Positions 12,948-24,240 of a stretch of 64,000 nucleotides of DNA are shown piece after piece. The stretch is from Mytilisepta virgata (lineage: Eukaryota; Mollusca; Bivalvia; Mytilida; Mytilidae): positions 1-64,000 of the forward strand of contig JAPWFG010000026.1 in NCBI GenBank assembly GCA_028015205.1. Reading direction: 5' to 3'. Below the pieces are notes generated by a model. The model was not told the DNA's origin and searched no databases. It was given only the letters and a program-made list of their open reading frames with translations. A program made the position numbers and the translations under genes. Numbering within the stretch: position 1 is the first letter of the stretch; the number at the start of each line of letters is the position of its first letter.

Positions 12948-13180
12948 CTCCTCGGTGGTTTCGTGGTAGCGTGCTCGATTCGAGCGCGGAGTTCACGGGT
13001 TCAATCCTCGGCCGGATCAAACCAAAGACATTAAAAATGATATTTATTGTTGCTTCTCCGCCAAGCACGCGGCATCTGGGGTTAAGAGCAAAGGACTAGT
13101 CGGCTCGGAGTCAGTATAGCCTTCCTGAGGACTGTTACCTAGTAAGCTAGCGCGTTGAAAATCCGGCTCAGTGTGTCGTA
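12948..13180 (+). mobile_element. tRNA-derived SINE with Glu-like tRNA head
   Basis: The first ~70 bp (TCCTCGGTGGTTTCGTGG ... GCGCGG ... CACGGGTTCAATCC ... GGCCGGA) look like a tRNA with box A and a good box B (GGGTTCAATCC). The acceptor stem does not close and a non-tRNA body follows, so this is a SINE rather than a working tRNA. The right boundary is approximate. Confidence 0.65.
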
Positions 13181-13186
13181 AGATAT

Positions 13187-13560
13187 TATATCAACATGTT
13201 CTCGTCCTGATATGCATATAGATGGAGGGTTGGGATCTAAAAAAACATGTTTAACCCGCCGAATTTGTGCGCCTGTCCCATGTCGGGAACCTCTAGCCTT
13301 TGTTAGTCTTGTGTGTTTTTTTAAAATTTTGTTTATTTGTATGTTTCGGAGTTTAGTGTGTCGTCCATTTTGCTGAACTAGTTTGCTGAAGTCCGCCTCC
13401 GGGTGCGGGATTTTCTCGCTGCTTTGAAGACCCATTTGTACCCTAAGCTGTTTTCTGCTCTTTGGTTCTGTTGTTGTCTTTTTGACACCTTCCCAGTTTT
13501 CATTTTCTATTCTATTAAATAATTGCCGCTGGACGTTAAACAATAATTCATCCATCCATT
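13187..13560 (-). repeat. dispersed mussel-type repeat ending in (TCCA)n
   Basis: It contains AACATGTTTAACCCGCCG, GCGCCTGTCCCATGTCGGGA and CTAGCCTTTGTTAGTC, a sequence I recall as abundant in mussel transcripts and introns. It ends near 13520-13560 with GCCGCTGGACGTTAAACAA and an ATCC-rich tail. The same kind of tail is seen at 29588-29630. The 138-codon ORF on the minus strand over this region is a by-product of the repeat. The strand is uncertain. Confidence 0.55.
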
Positions 13561-13711
13561 CATCCTTTGGTTGTGTCTTTATATTATTTGCTTGCTGTAT
13601 TGTTGTTCACATGAATTTTCCTTGTCTTTGGAGTTTGGACTTGTTGATTTTTAGTTCTGTATCCAGTTCTAAAACAGATAATCCGAGGCATCTCGTAGGC
13701 TTTTTACTTGA

Positions 13712-13945
13712 CGTTTTTCATTAAGTCAAGGGTAAACTTCATTAAATTAACACACAAAATAAGAGTTGAAGCTATATGTTTAGCATTTGACCATTGAAAG
13801 ATACTTATCTTAACAAAGTATGTTTCAAATTTTAACAAGATATATTGAGCCCATCGAAGTCGATTCGTTTTTAATTTACCTGAAAATTGCTTATTTTGTA
13901 ATTTTCGTGCATATTTGATTTTATTTATGGACCTAACTCCAGAAC
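13712..13945. repeat. dispersed repeat, copy 1 (pair with 20152-20403)
   Basis: It shares long stretches with 20152-20403: ACACAAAATAAGAGTTG(A/G)AG, CTATATGTTTAGCATT, TTAACAAAGTATGTTT, and TTCGTGCATATTTGATT. No inverted ends are evident. Confidence 0.75.
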
Positions 13946-13960
13946 AACGCATGACTTTCA

Positions 13961-14983
13961 TAAGGTAACAGTAAGGAGGAGCATAAAAAATGTCAGTCTA
14001 GTGAATCTTGTACCAGTTTTTTTAGCAACTTCAAACTTTGGCAATATTTTGTAACCATTTTTCGCCATTTTAGTAACAATTATTTAAGTTTTTTTTTAGA
14101 ATATTATGAAAATTTACACATGAAAGGCTACATCTCGGACTTTTTGCATACCGACTTTTATTAAATTAATACAGAACACTCATATATTGGCAATAATTCA
14201 CATTCCTTTAAATCTTCAAAAGTCTGTTTCTCGGTTCATGCGGTTTTCATCTGCGGAATAAGTTTTGATTTTTTATTGCAAACGACAATGAAGCAATTAG
14301 TGTATCCATATAAGGAAGTTATGATTCTAATTCAAATTCAGACTTTTAATGATTTTAAATCCAACAAAGGGTTGCTATCAACAATCCTACAAATTAAAAG
14401 TGAACTTTCAATTTGCAGACACACATACACAAAAATATTCATGAATAATAGCGATATCAATAACTGCTATATCATGGTTGAGGAATTATAATTATAATTA
14501 GTACACCATTTTTATTTTTATCATACCTTTTGTTAATTTCTACAATACATATTTTCATAATGTCATATACTCATTTATATTCATTATAAATCTCTCTACA
14601 TTCTGTAAACATAATATGAACATTTTTGAATAATATTTATTAAATGAGAAAAACATTTGATTTAGTGAACATTTCATAACAAAATGGAACTCGTCATCAA
14701 TGCCTATATTGCAAAGACCGTTCTTATAACGACCTTGTTCAACAAATAATTTACTTTTACTTATTCTTAATTTGAAGGAAAAAAATAGATAAAATATCTT
14801 TTTCTACATCGATCAATTAATACCTGATTTTCGCTTCCACCGTGCTCCTCTGGTTTTGTAGTTCACAGCTTTTAATGATTTTTTGGTTATCCAAAGTATT
14901 GCCCAACAAAGTACATATACCTCATGAAGATAGCCGTGTATATACAAAATGGTAAACTTTAATAACAATCTAAAACAAAAGGC
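13961..14983. other. AT-rich intergenic stretch, nothing recognised
   Basis: Very AT-rich; the 71-codon ORF at 14276-14491 has no recognisable features. Confidence 0.4.
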
Positions 14984-16294
14984 TCAGTGGGCTGAGCAAG
15001 TATCGCTCACCTGGCCATTTTGTTTCACTGACCGGGAATATTTATGCAAACTTTGTAAAGGACCTTCCATAGATGCTTCATACCAAATATCAGTTCATTT
15101 GGCTTATGGTTTCAGAGGAGAAGTTTTACATTTTGACCAAACAGAACATGTAAATGCTCATTGCAGCCATTTTGTTTCACGGACCGGGATGATTTATGCA
15201 AATTTTGTAAAGGACCTTCCATAGATGTTCGATATAAAAAAAATCCGTTCATTTGGCTTTATGGTTTCAGAGGAGAATAAGTTTTACATTTTGATCAATC
15301 AGGACATGTAAATGCTCACGGCGGCCATTTTGTTTCACGGACCGGGATGATTTATGCAAACTTTGTAAAGGACCTTCCATAGATTCTACATATCAAAAAT
15401 CAGTTCATTTGGCTTTATGGTTTCAGAGGAGAAGAAGGTTTACATTTTGACCAATCAAAACATGTAAATGCTCACGGTAGCCATTTTGTTTCACGGACCG
15501 GGATGAGTTATGCTTGGTAAAGGACCTTCCATAGATGTTCCATACCAAAAATCAGTTCATTTGGCTTTACAGTTTCAGGGAAGAAGACGTTTTAAATTTC
15601 GACCAATCAGAACATGTAAATGCTCATCGCGGCCATTTTGTTTCACAGACCAAGCAGATTTATCCAAACTTTGTAAAGAACCTTCCATAGATGCTCCATA
15701 CCAAAAATCAGTTCATTTGGCTTTAAGGTTTCAGAGAAGAAGTTTTAAATTTCGACCAATCAGAACATGTAAATGCTCATGGCGGCCATTTTGTTTCACG
15801 GACCGGGATGAGTTATGAAAACTTGGTAAAGGACCTTCCATAGATGCTCCATACCAAAAATCAGTTCATTTGGCTGTACGGTTTCAGAGAAGAAGATTTA
15901 AATTTCGACCAATCAGAACATGTAAATGCTCATGACGGCGATTTTGTTTCACGGACCGGCACGATTTATGCAAATTTTGTAAAGGACCTTCCATAGATGC
16001 TCCATACTAAAAATCAGTTCATTTGGCTTCACGGTTTCAGGGGAGAAGTTTTAGATTTGAACCAAACAGAACATGAAAATGCTAATGGCGGCCATTTTAT
16101 TTGACGGACCGGGATGATTTATGCAAATTTTGTAAAGGACCGTCCATAGAAGCTTCAAGCCAGTTTCAGTTCAATAGGTCCAGGAGTTTCAGAGGAGAAG
16201 ATGAAAATGTAAAAGTTTACCGACTGACGGACGACGGACGCCAAGTGATGCTAAAAGCTCACAATGTTCTTTTAGGACAGGTGAGCTAAAAACG
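14984..16294. repeat. minisatellite (eight 148-162-bp units) inside an AGCTCA-end repeat
   Basis: The unit contains CCATTTTGTTTCACGGACCG, TTTGTAAAGGACCTTCCATA, AATCAGTTCATTTGGCTTTA and AGAACATGTAAATGCTCA. The CCATTTTGTTTCAC core lies at about 15015, 15177, 15325, 15481, 15633, 15786, 15939 and 16092. The right terminus (16217-16294: GACGGACGCCAAGTGATG ... GGTGAGCTAAAAAC) is the inverse of the left terminus at 3821, so the array sits in that repeat family. The open frames across it are repeat by-products. Confidence 0.85.
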
Positions 16295-16493
16295 TGATTT
16301 TTAAAATTCTTTTATCTGTAAAAATGCAAATTTACAAAAGAATTTATAAAATAGGAACAAACAGATTCAACTGTTCATCCACAGACAAAACGCGAGTATT
16401 TTATTTTTCACCAGCATACACATACGTTGTCAATTTTTTCTTATAGAAATATTAAACAATATATACATATACTATACTATAGTGTTACTAACT

Positions 16494-16770
16494 TGCTGAT
16501 TCTGTATTGGCCCTTGTATTGATTCAAGGTTACATGTGTAGCTTTATTGGTCCAGAGGCCTTAAAGGCCGAGGGCCAATACAGTTGACCGAGAATCAATA
16601 CAGAATCAGCAAGCAGCAATTTTATTATATAATCTAAACAGTCCGTGCAGCTGGTCCTTATGGAGTTCCATACTGCCTTGTTTCCAAATAGCAAGTCCGT
16701 ATGGAATTCCATATTTCCCTGTTTCCAAATTGCCGGTCCGAATGGAATTCCATATTGCCCTTTTTCCGTG
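16494..16770. repeat. hairpin (16494-16614) followed by 41-bp tandem repeat (16653-16770)
   Basis: CTTGCTGATTCTGTATTG at 16494 is inverted at 16597-16614, with further pairing of GGCCCT and GGGCC inside. From 16653 the unit GTCCGTATGGAATTCCATAT ... TTTCCAAAT repeats about 2.7 times with a 41-bp period. Confidence 0.7.
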
Positions 16771-17314
16771 TAAACTTTAAAATCCGTATTAAATTATTAA
16801 CAATTTTCATATAAATACCGGTATTTATAAAGACCAGGGCAACGTAAAAGTATTGGTTGTGCCAATTTGCCATATTAACGCCTTTTTTTATCATATTATT
16901 TAATAAATGTATATATGGACGTTTGGAACAAAACAAAAACATCTTTAAATAAATGTAAATGATTACATGCTAACCACGAATGCTGGAGATATTTACTGTT
17001 CCCAAATGTGAGCGGTTTCCGGTGTTTTTCAGCGCATGGAGGTCCCATTTTAGGTCAAGCCAATAAATAAATGAGGCATACATGTGTTATACTCTTGGAT
17101 CTCTGGATTTATTACCAAAATCCTCAAAGTTAAGAAATACATTTCTCTCTCTCTCTGAATTTACTTTAAAGACTTAAACTACAAATGGATGACAATAACA
17201 GAAAAAAATAATCGTAGTACCAAAATAATACATATTATTATATATACATGATATATATTGTTAGCTTGGTGGTCATTGTAAATGATTAATAACAAAGTTA
17301 CCATGGTTACGTGA
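16771..17314 (-). other. 3' flank / probable 3' UTR of the minus-strand adaptor gene
   Basis: This lies directly downstream of the stop codon at 17315-17317 on the minus strand. An AATAAA hexamer on the minus strand at 17113-17108 is a candidate polyadenylation signal and would give a 3' UTR of about 220 nt. Transcript evidence is needed to place the end. Confidence 0.4.
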
Positions 17315-18155
17315 TCACAGCAAGCTTTCGTTCATTGACATATACCCATTTTTCTGTCTATCATCATAGTAAATATCCGATGGAATATGTTCTTTGGATA
17401 TGGTTATATGTTTACCCAATTTGTTTTCTCGGACCTTCAGAAATGACATCACTTCGTCTGTAAGTTCCATCACCACATAACCCGTTTTGGGTCTCTCTGG
17501 TTTCTTCGGTGCAGAGAGAGTGGCAAAGTTAGAATATTGATCATCTGCTTCCGCCATGCTGCACGATTGGCTTTCTTTTCTACGAAGAGTATCTCGAACA
17601 CACTCTTGAAATTTTTTGTCCTGACAGTCAACATAAGTCTCGTCATCACTAGGGTCACTGATACATTCTTTTGATGCGACCCATACTTTTGTATTTTCAT
17701 AGTCAACGAGTATTTGTTGAGAATGATTGAGACTACTGCTCTCTGAGGCATTGCAGCCCTTTCCTAGTTTCTGAATGTTAATGTAGGAGTGGCGGATTTC
17801 ATGACATGGCGGCGGCTCTTCCTCGACATTCGGAATCAATACGACGCTAGGTACGGACATGTAATGGTCCTGTCCCTGGTGGAGAGGAGAATTCTGATCT
17901 TTGAAAGCTTCGTCCAGAAATTCAGGGAAATTTTGACTACCCGAAAACCAGGTTTTTTGCAAGCAGCTTGGTATATTTGATGCACGATAACTTGGAGTTT
18001 TCGTAATGCAATCGTCCTTCGATGTACGGCGAGGCGTTTTCGGTCCCGTTTTAATTGGTAACGGATCTTCGTTTAATGGCGGAGGAGGAGGTGGTGGTAA
18101 GGGACCAAGCGACATCTGGTCTAATTCAATTTCAGGTATTGGTTGATGGAAGTTC
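17315..18155 (-). CDS. terminal exon of a LAT/PAG-like transmembrane adaptor (cytoplasmic tail)
   Basis: This last coding exon starts after the acceptor TGATCTTACAG (18156 side) and joins exon 20895-20976 in phase 2. It encodes residues ~58-337 of the predicted 337-residue protein. The tail opens with a proline run (seven P in a row, then PLPIKTGP), suited to SH3/EVH1 binding. It carries at least eight tyrosines in SH2-type contexts: YINI, YENT and YSNF (YxN, Grb2-type), YVVM and YMSM (YxxM, PI3K-type), YMSV, YVDC and YYDD. There is no kinase, phosphatase or other catalytic domain. A short ectodomain, one membrane helix and a long disordered tyrosine-rich tail are the layout of LAT, PAG, LAX and NTAL adaptors; homology to any of them is not shown. 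It could instead be the tail of a receptor whose ectodomain exons I cannot see. Coding status is well supported by the 280-codon frame and the matching splice phases. Confidence 0.8.
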
Positions 18156-18515
18156 CTGTAAGATCAAGTTCTTGTAGATAAAAAAATGACGAAAAAATCA
18201 AACAATTTCTTCGACAAAATATTGTGTTACATATGTTTATATTTCTTTGATGTCACATATATACATCCGAAGATTTTTGTTTCTGTTTATTGCGGTTTTA
18301 AGTAATTGGCCATACCGGACGGAAGAAGCCAGAGAACCTTAAGAGAGATACATTTATAATCCCTTTTGTCGGAAGTGGTTTTATATGTATAAAGTGTAAT
18401 ACATCTTGAGACGTCAATAGAACTTTAATTTCTTTATACACATCCTATAAGGCACCATTTGATTTCTAACATTTTTGACAAACTCATTAACATTAATTGT
18501 TTATTAGTGCAACTC

Positions 18516-18542
18516 AATTAATTAATTAATTAATTAATTAAT
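18516..18542. repeat. (AATT)n microsatellite in intron 3
   Basis: About 6.5 copies of AATT lie within the intron between the transmembrane and tail exons. Confidence 0.9.
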
Positions 18543-18956
18543 GACTAAAAACACTTTTAAATTTTTCATTTGTTGACACGAATTGTATGTCCTAATGAAT
18601 ATGTGTACATTATTTTGGATTGCTCCGAATGTATTTTATCCATTCAAAAACAGGGCCTATGACACTCTGGTTGCCTGTTTTCCACTTATCTGTAAAATGT
18701 TTTCATACTGTTTTGTTAATTTATGGAGATCTTTTTACATTTATGTCCAAAATAGCTATATATTGCTGGTCTTTTGTTTTCAGACGTTGCTGATCATCGA
18801 GATACAATTACCTACCTATAGATTTCAGCATACTGTAATTGGTCTGGAAGTGTATTGCCTTACTGAAGCACCCCTCCCAGCCCAAACCCCCAAACGACAA
18901 ATTAAAATTACCCGGAAAATACCTTTCTAAATGTTCTTCACAGTTTACAAATCATT

Positions 18957-19187
18957 ATACTAAGTGTTCTAAACTGATTATGCATCGACATACTAAGTGT
19001 TCTAAACTGATTATACATCGACATACTAAGTGTTCTAAACTGATTATGCATCGACATACTAAGTGTTTTAAACTGTTTATACATCGACATACTAAGTGTT
19101 CTAAACTGATTATACATCGACATACTAAGTGTTCTAAACAGATTATACATCGACATACTAAGTGTTCTTAACTGATTATATATCAAC
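18957..19187. repeat. 33-bp minisatellite, seven units, in intron 3
   Basis: TAAGTGTTCTAAACTGATTA recurs at 18961, 18994, 19027, 19060, 19093, 19126 and 19159, with CATCGACATAC between units. A period divisible by three keeps both strands open (11-residue repeats), which explains the ORFs here without making them genes. Confidence 0.92.
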
Positions 19188-20151
19188 AAATTAAAATGTA
19201 TTTTTTTAAAAATCGACATAATGATTGAAAAATGACATATTATAATTACGACATACGTTTCTAAATGGCTAAGGTATGTCATTCCGATGTCTGTTTGGAC
19301 TCCCTTGTGTCTGCTGTTTGTGATAATGATAGCTAAAATCAAATACAACATATTATTTTTCAAATAACTAATACAATTTTTTTTTTAAATAAAAAAAATC
19401 TAAAAAATAAATGAAAGACCCCATTCTATCTCCATACCATTAAACTGCTATGTAAGATTAAAAAAAAAAACGTAAAAATTTTTAAACAAGTATCTTCATC
19501 GTTTAGATTGATATGTTTAAAATAACGTTGAAATATTTCGGAAGGGTGAATCTGGATTCAAAATTATGGGGAAAAAATCTACTATAAGCGCCCATCGAAT
19601 AGCATGTCATTGTAACTATCTGATATCGCAAATGCTTATAAATTCAATTTATTAATTTTAACATTGTAACAATTACCAAAAATATTGTCACATCTGTGCT
19701 GAACTTAAATTATTTTTTCCGTCATTTTTGTCATAATAGAAGGAAGAAATATTATTTTCCCTGAATATATTTTTAATAATTGTGGAAAATACGATAGAGA
19801 TTCCGGCTATACATGTATAATAATACAATATTATAATTTCTATTAATAACTTCACAGATGTGCGGAATATTCATTTCTTTCCCATCGAGTTTATTTTTAA
19901 GACAAAAATGTTGTTACATTCCGTTTGTCGCCTTTCTCTCAGCTCGACGATTCCATTCATTTGAAAAGAGACGTCGTGGTCCCAGTATACAGCGTTGTCA
20001 TGGTGATAACTTTCCTCTCTTGATCTTCGATTTGTATACCTATACCAAGTGTTAAATAACGTTAAATTATTAAAATGCTAAATGAGTCAGTGTTTCTTTC
20101 TCTATCTTTTATTCTCACAAAGCCAATGCATAACAAAGGATTTTTACATGA

Positions 20152-20403
20152 AGTTTTTCTTTAAGTCAAAGGAAACTTCTTTAAATTAAAACACAAAATA
20201 AGAGTTGGAGCTATATGTTTAGCATTGGTTAGCAGCTGACCACTGAAAGATACTTTTCTTAACAAAGTATGTTTTAAATTTTAACAAGAAATATTGAGAA
20301 GAACGAAGTCGACATGTTTTTAAATTTATCCGCAAAATTGCTAAGTTTGTGATTTTTCGTGCATATTTGATTGTTTTATGGACAAGGCGACTTAACTCCT
20401 GGG
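20152..20403. repeat. dispersed repeat, copy 2 (pair with 13712-13945)
   Basis: Same core blocks as 13712-13945, in the same orientation, with scattered differences and a short insertion (GGTTAGCAGC). It lies in intron 3 of the adaptor gene. Confidence 0.75.
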
Positions 20404-20894
20404 CCCAGTTGTTCAAAAGTTAATCACTTTTTTCACGTTCCATTATTTCAATTGTTAAGTAATATTTCTGTACAAAATTTTGCATAGACAAACAAAGTCA
20501 TAGGATTAACCCGAAATAGATATAAAACTTTTATATCTATTTCGATCGGGTGGCGACCTAGTTCCCCGTACACCATATAATTTGGTGTTGAGGATTTCAG
20601 ATTTAAAAACACTTTACAGAATTTTAAATGAATCCTTTCTAATATGTATCATTATTACTAAAGCCCCATACTTCGCACCCATACAACAGAACGGGCTTGA
20701 TCATTTTGTCAAATAAGAGACTTATTAAAAAGTTATTTATATAGGAATTACAATGCACTACTCAGACCATTCAGATACTGGCGAGGGTTCACTTGAGTCA
20801 ATCACAAATAACACATATATAGAACAAATCAAAGGATTATGCAGAATCCACGAATAAACATATTTCCGGTAACATTTATACGTAAAAAACTCAC

Positions 20895-20976
20895 ATTTTC
20901 CTCTTTTTTCTGTAATAACAAATGACGATTATAGAGGTAACAGCTACACCAAGAATAAATCCTACTGGTAGATAAA
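20895..20976 (-). CDS. transmembrane exon of the LAT/PAG-like adaptor
   Basis: This is an 82-nt exon with acceptor ATTATTTTACAG (just above 20976) and donor AAAAT|GTGAGT (below 20895). Joined in phase 1 to the exon at 22384-22447, it encodes about residues 31-58: a hydrophobic helix (YLPVGFILGVAVTSIIVIC) followed by YYRKKRK, a basic stop-transfer cluster placing the C-terminus in the cytoplasm. A cysteine sits at the inner membrane edge, where LAT-type adaptors are palmitoylated (family knowledge; a single Cys rather than a CxxC pair is seen). It is too short to stand out as an ORF and was found by splice phase. Confidence 0.75.
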
Positions 20977-21823
20977 CTGTAAAATAATTAATTATGTTAT
21001 AAATGAAAAAACCACTTTAAATAACCAATGAATAGATAAATAATTGAAAAAAGTTTTAAATGAATTAAATTTAAAAAAATAATATAATAAATATTTTTAA
21101 AAATGATGTAAAGGCCACTGTATGAGGGAAAGTAAATTCAAAAGTTCCAAATTTACCAAAATGTTAAACCCAAAACCATGTCAGGACATATCTATATGTG
21201 TGAAAGAGGGAGATATCACTTAGATTTAACCAAATTTTATATTTTTTTTTATAATGAAATTACCGGACCTGAAGAAAACATACTGACTGTAGAAAATATC
21301 AGCTGTACAAAATAAAGAATATTGGTCTACAAATACATTAGATTATTTTAAGGGGGTACAGAACACCAAAGGGCGTTAACTCTTTAAAAATCAGCTGAAC
21401 GTTTTAATCACATACCATTAGTAAAGACAAATCAAGCTTCTCAATTATCAAAATTAGTGTTCGTCAAACTGCTATATATCCAATGAAATTATTCCCGTAA
21501 ATTGTGTGGTTCAAATTTCTTGAAATTGTTATATTTTTGTCAACAGGGCAAAGTAAATATTATGTCAAAATTTTATGAAAATTGAACGAACCAAATCTAT
21601 TTTAGTCAAAGTGTTGGGTACCCCCTTAAACAACCCTATTTAAACAAATGCATGTCATTTGAATCTTAAATCCATTAATATAACAAACCTATCTTTTAAC
21701 TCAGTTTATCTTTGCATTCTTTTTATTTTAAATGGTAACGATAATTTTGATCCGCATTATAAACACGTGGGTTAGACAAAAATTAAGAAACAAATAAACA
21801 ATCATAATTAGATGTATAGAACA

Positions 21824-22102
21824 CTATGGCGTGTCAAACGTTGCAATATTCACAAAAACAAAATATATAAAAAGTTCATAAAATTAAATAATTGTTCTTA
21901 AAAACGAATATATGTTCATAAAAAACAAAATATCTATTCAATAAATCAAAATATGTGTTCATAAAATAAAATGAGTATGCATATTTTGATTTATTGAATA
22001 TATATTTTGTTTTTATGAATATATATTCGTTTTAAGAACAATTATTTAATTTTATGGACATATATTTTTTTTCTGAATGTTGCAACGTTTTACACGCTAT
22101 AG
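21824..22102. mobile_element. 279-bp foldback element in intron 2
   Basis: There are two near-complementary arms of about 135 bp. The left starts CTATGGCGTGTCAAACGTTG. The right, read in reverse, starts CTATAGCGTGTAAAACGTTG. Shared internal blocks include TTAAATAATTGTTCTTAAAA, CGAATATAT and TTCAATAAATCAAAATATG, with the centre near 21970. It would form a long hairpin in the pre-mRNA. Confidence 0.88.
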
Positions 22103-22383
22103 AGCACAATATAACAGAATTTAGTTGTCCAGTATTAACATGACATAAATGATTTTGCCAATGTGGACCTTATCTAAAGGTTCTAAAGACTGCTTCATAA
22201 AATCAACAACATCCATAAAAAAGTTTAAATTAGTCAACAGAGCCAAGTTGGTTAAAACCTGGGTATTTATCTATAAATGTATTGAAAAAATATGTTCTTA
22301 TACCTAAAACATTGAGACATCACAACCCCACCGTCAACCCCCCCCCCTTTCCACAATCCACCCCACCCCTACAATATACCTAC

Positions 22384-22447
22384 CTGTTCCTAGTCCTGTA
22401 AAATCGTTCCACCATTCTCCATCAATAGATGTGGTTGTTTCAGGTTG
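22384..22447 (-). CDS. juxtamembrane extracellular exon of the LAT/PAG-like adaptor
   Basis: This is a 64-nt exon with acceptor AATAATTTCAG and donor GGAACAG|GTAGGT. It encodes QPETTTSIDGEWWNDFTGLG plus T and the first base of a valine codon completed by the next exon. That gives a short, threonine-rich, acidic extracellular stretch directly before the membrane helix. The phase (0 in, 1 out) fits both neighbours. Confidence 0.65.
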
Positions 22448-22894
22448 CTGAAATTATTAACAAAATAACTTGTTTATATATTCATTTATTTTTTAATTAT
22501 TTAATTAGACCAAGAAATAAAATTTGAATAAATGAAAATACATACATTAATACTGGTGGTTGAGGGAAAATAAATAAAAAAGACTGGTGGTTCGGTAAAA
22601 TAAGACTTGATGGAAAACAAATTTTCTGTTTTGAAATTTAATGTGATCTAAATTTGTGTCATTATATTGTTGTATTATGAAATTTTTGTTACAAATTGAT
22701 TGAGGCATAGGTAATAGCTCTGTAATGAGTTTACAGAAAGCACATACAGATATCTTAAACCCAACTATAACTTCAGGTACATTATAAATGTGCTTGAGTG
22801 CCAACATTTTATAAGATCAAAGAATACTGTAGGTGCTCATTAGTGAGGATTATGGGGCATCATGTAGGGTAATTATTGTACCTGTTAATTTAAA

Positions 22895-23014
22895 AGATTC
22901 TCATTTCAGTTCTTTAAAAATACATTTCCAAACCAAAAAAAAAAAAAATGAATTTTAGTACTATTTTTTTTTTTTTTTTGGAAAAATGAAAAAAAAGAAC
23001 TGAAAAGAGAATCT
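22895..23014. repeat. imperfect hairpin in intron 1
   Basis: AGATTCTCATTTCAGTTCTTT at 22895 pairs with AAAGAACTGAAAAGAGAATCT ending at 23014. A-rich and T-rich runs inside extend the pairing. Confidence 0.75.
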
Positions 23015-24171
23015 CTAAAATAATTCAAATATAAATGGATTTTATATCAACTTGTTGGCTAATCAAAAAATGACAAAAAAATATTTTTAATATATTTGAT
23101 TGTATCTTAATAACTTGGAATTTAGTTTGGATCATTAAGCTAAGCACATTTTATTAGAGGCTTATTAGTTTTAGTCACAAATAGTTACTCTGTGTTTTAT
23201 AAGCTTGGTATCTAATTATTAACAGTTAATTTTTCATCTATAAGATCACATTTCATTTTTTTTTTAATTTTACATATTTTTTTTTAATTTTCACACCTTA
23301 TAACCCCAAAAAAATAATGTATATTTATATATTTTTTCAAATTTTTATCATTTTTTGAAATTTATATCTTCTCTCATTTTTTGCACATTTTTGTTCATAT
23401 TTTACCCTAAAATTTACAAAATTAATTACAATAAGGGCATATAATGAAGCCCTCTTACTGTACCCCTTCATAACTACTAAAACAACAATATTTAATTATG
23501 TGATTTTAAGAATGTTGGCACTCAGGGAACACACCATTCCAGGGCAGTTGCGGCTTATTTTGAAACCAAGGACAAAAAATGTACAGCAACGAGCGGGTAT
23601 ACTCCTTATTTCATTATAAACATCGACATAGTAAACGACTGAAAGTAAGATTTATGAAAGAAGAGATTATTTTGGTTTCTGATTTTTTCAATTCTTTAGT
23701 AGTAAACTAGAACCGATTTTTTGTATGCCATTACGGCAACTCACAACTCATGCGATAAGCATTTATTAAAATTAATTTGAAAAAAAAATAAACTTGATTT
23801 TTATGATTTCGCAAACAAATGTACGTGAACCTATATCTAAAAATGTATTCCAACGGACAGACGGACGGAACTGAATTCAAAGGTTCTACAATGTTATAAT
23901 ATATATGAACTTGTTAAAAAGGTCCGCGGTTGAAATGAATAACTTGTTGGTTGCGTCGAAATGTCGGTGTCGATCGTACAAGAAATGTTTAAAATGCTAC
24001 AGATCCTTTATGTATGACGTTACGCGCGATGTTCGTACACATTAAGGTAACATGACGTCGTCCGTCACAAGCGACGTTTTTCAATGATGAAAGTTAAACA
24101 TGTTCTGCTTTTTTAGATTTGCAGGTTAAACCAATAAGTGAAATATCAAAATCTTACAAAATTTAATATAC

Positions 24172-24198
24172 CTCAATTGAAATAACTTGGTTTCTCAT
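24172..24198 (-). CDS. proposed first coding exon of the LAT/PAG-like adaptor
   Basis: An ATG at 24198-24196 in good context (ACA ATG A) opens nine codons (MRNQVISIE) ending at the donor GAG|GTATAT (phase 0). They join in frame to the exon at 22384-22447. An in-frame TGA at 24240-24238 closes the frame upstream, so this would be the 5' end of the coding sequence. There is no signal peptide, consistent with a type III membrane adaptor. Weakness: a nine-codon exon is easy to find by chance, and a receptor-type upstream exon elsewhere would also splice to phase 0. Confidence 0.45.
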
Positions 24199-24236
24199 TG
24201 TCGCATTGTCGACGATCCCGAATAACTTAAATCCAT
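24195..24236 (-). other. upstream ORF overlapping the proposed start codon
   Basis: A 13-codon ORF (MDLSYSGSSTMRQ) ends in TGA whose bases overlap the proposed ATG as ATGA. This arrangement can couple termination to reinitiation and reduce translation of the main frame. It depends on the proposed 5' exon being real. Confidence 0.3.
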
Positions 24237-24240
24237 TTCA

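Noticed and set aside
12948..13018. Functional tRNA gene
   Set aside because: Box A and B are present, but the acceptor stem does not pair and a SINE body follows.
13139..13555. 138-codon minus-strand ORF as a gene
   Set aside because: It spans a SINE end and a dispersed repeat; the protein has no recognisable feature.
17470..17980. Other ORFs within the adaptor tail exon
   Set aside because: Shadows of the 280-codon frame, which is supported by splice phases.
18839..19363. HRHTKCSKLI-repeat ORF and its antisense partner
   Set aside because: The 33-bp minisatellite keeps frames open on both strands; it lies within an intron.
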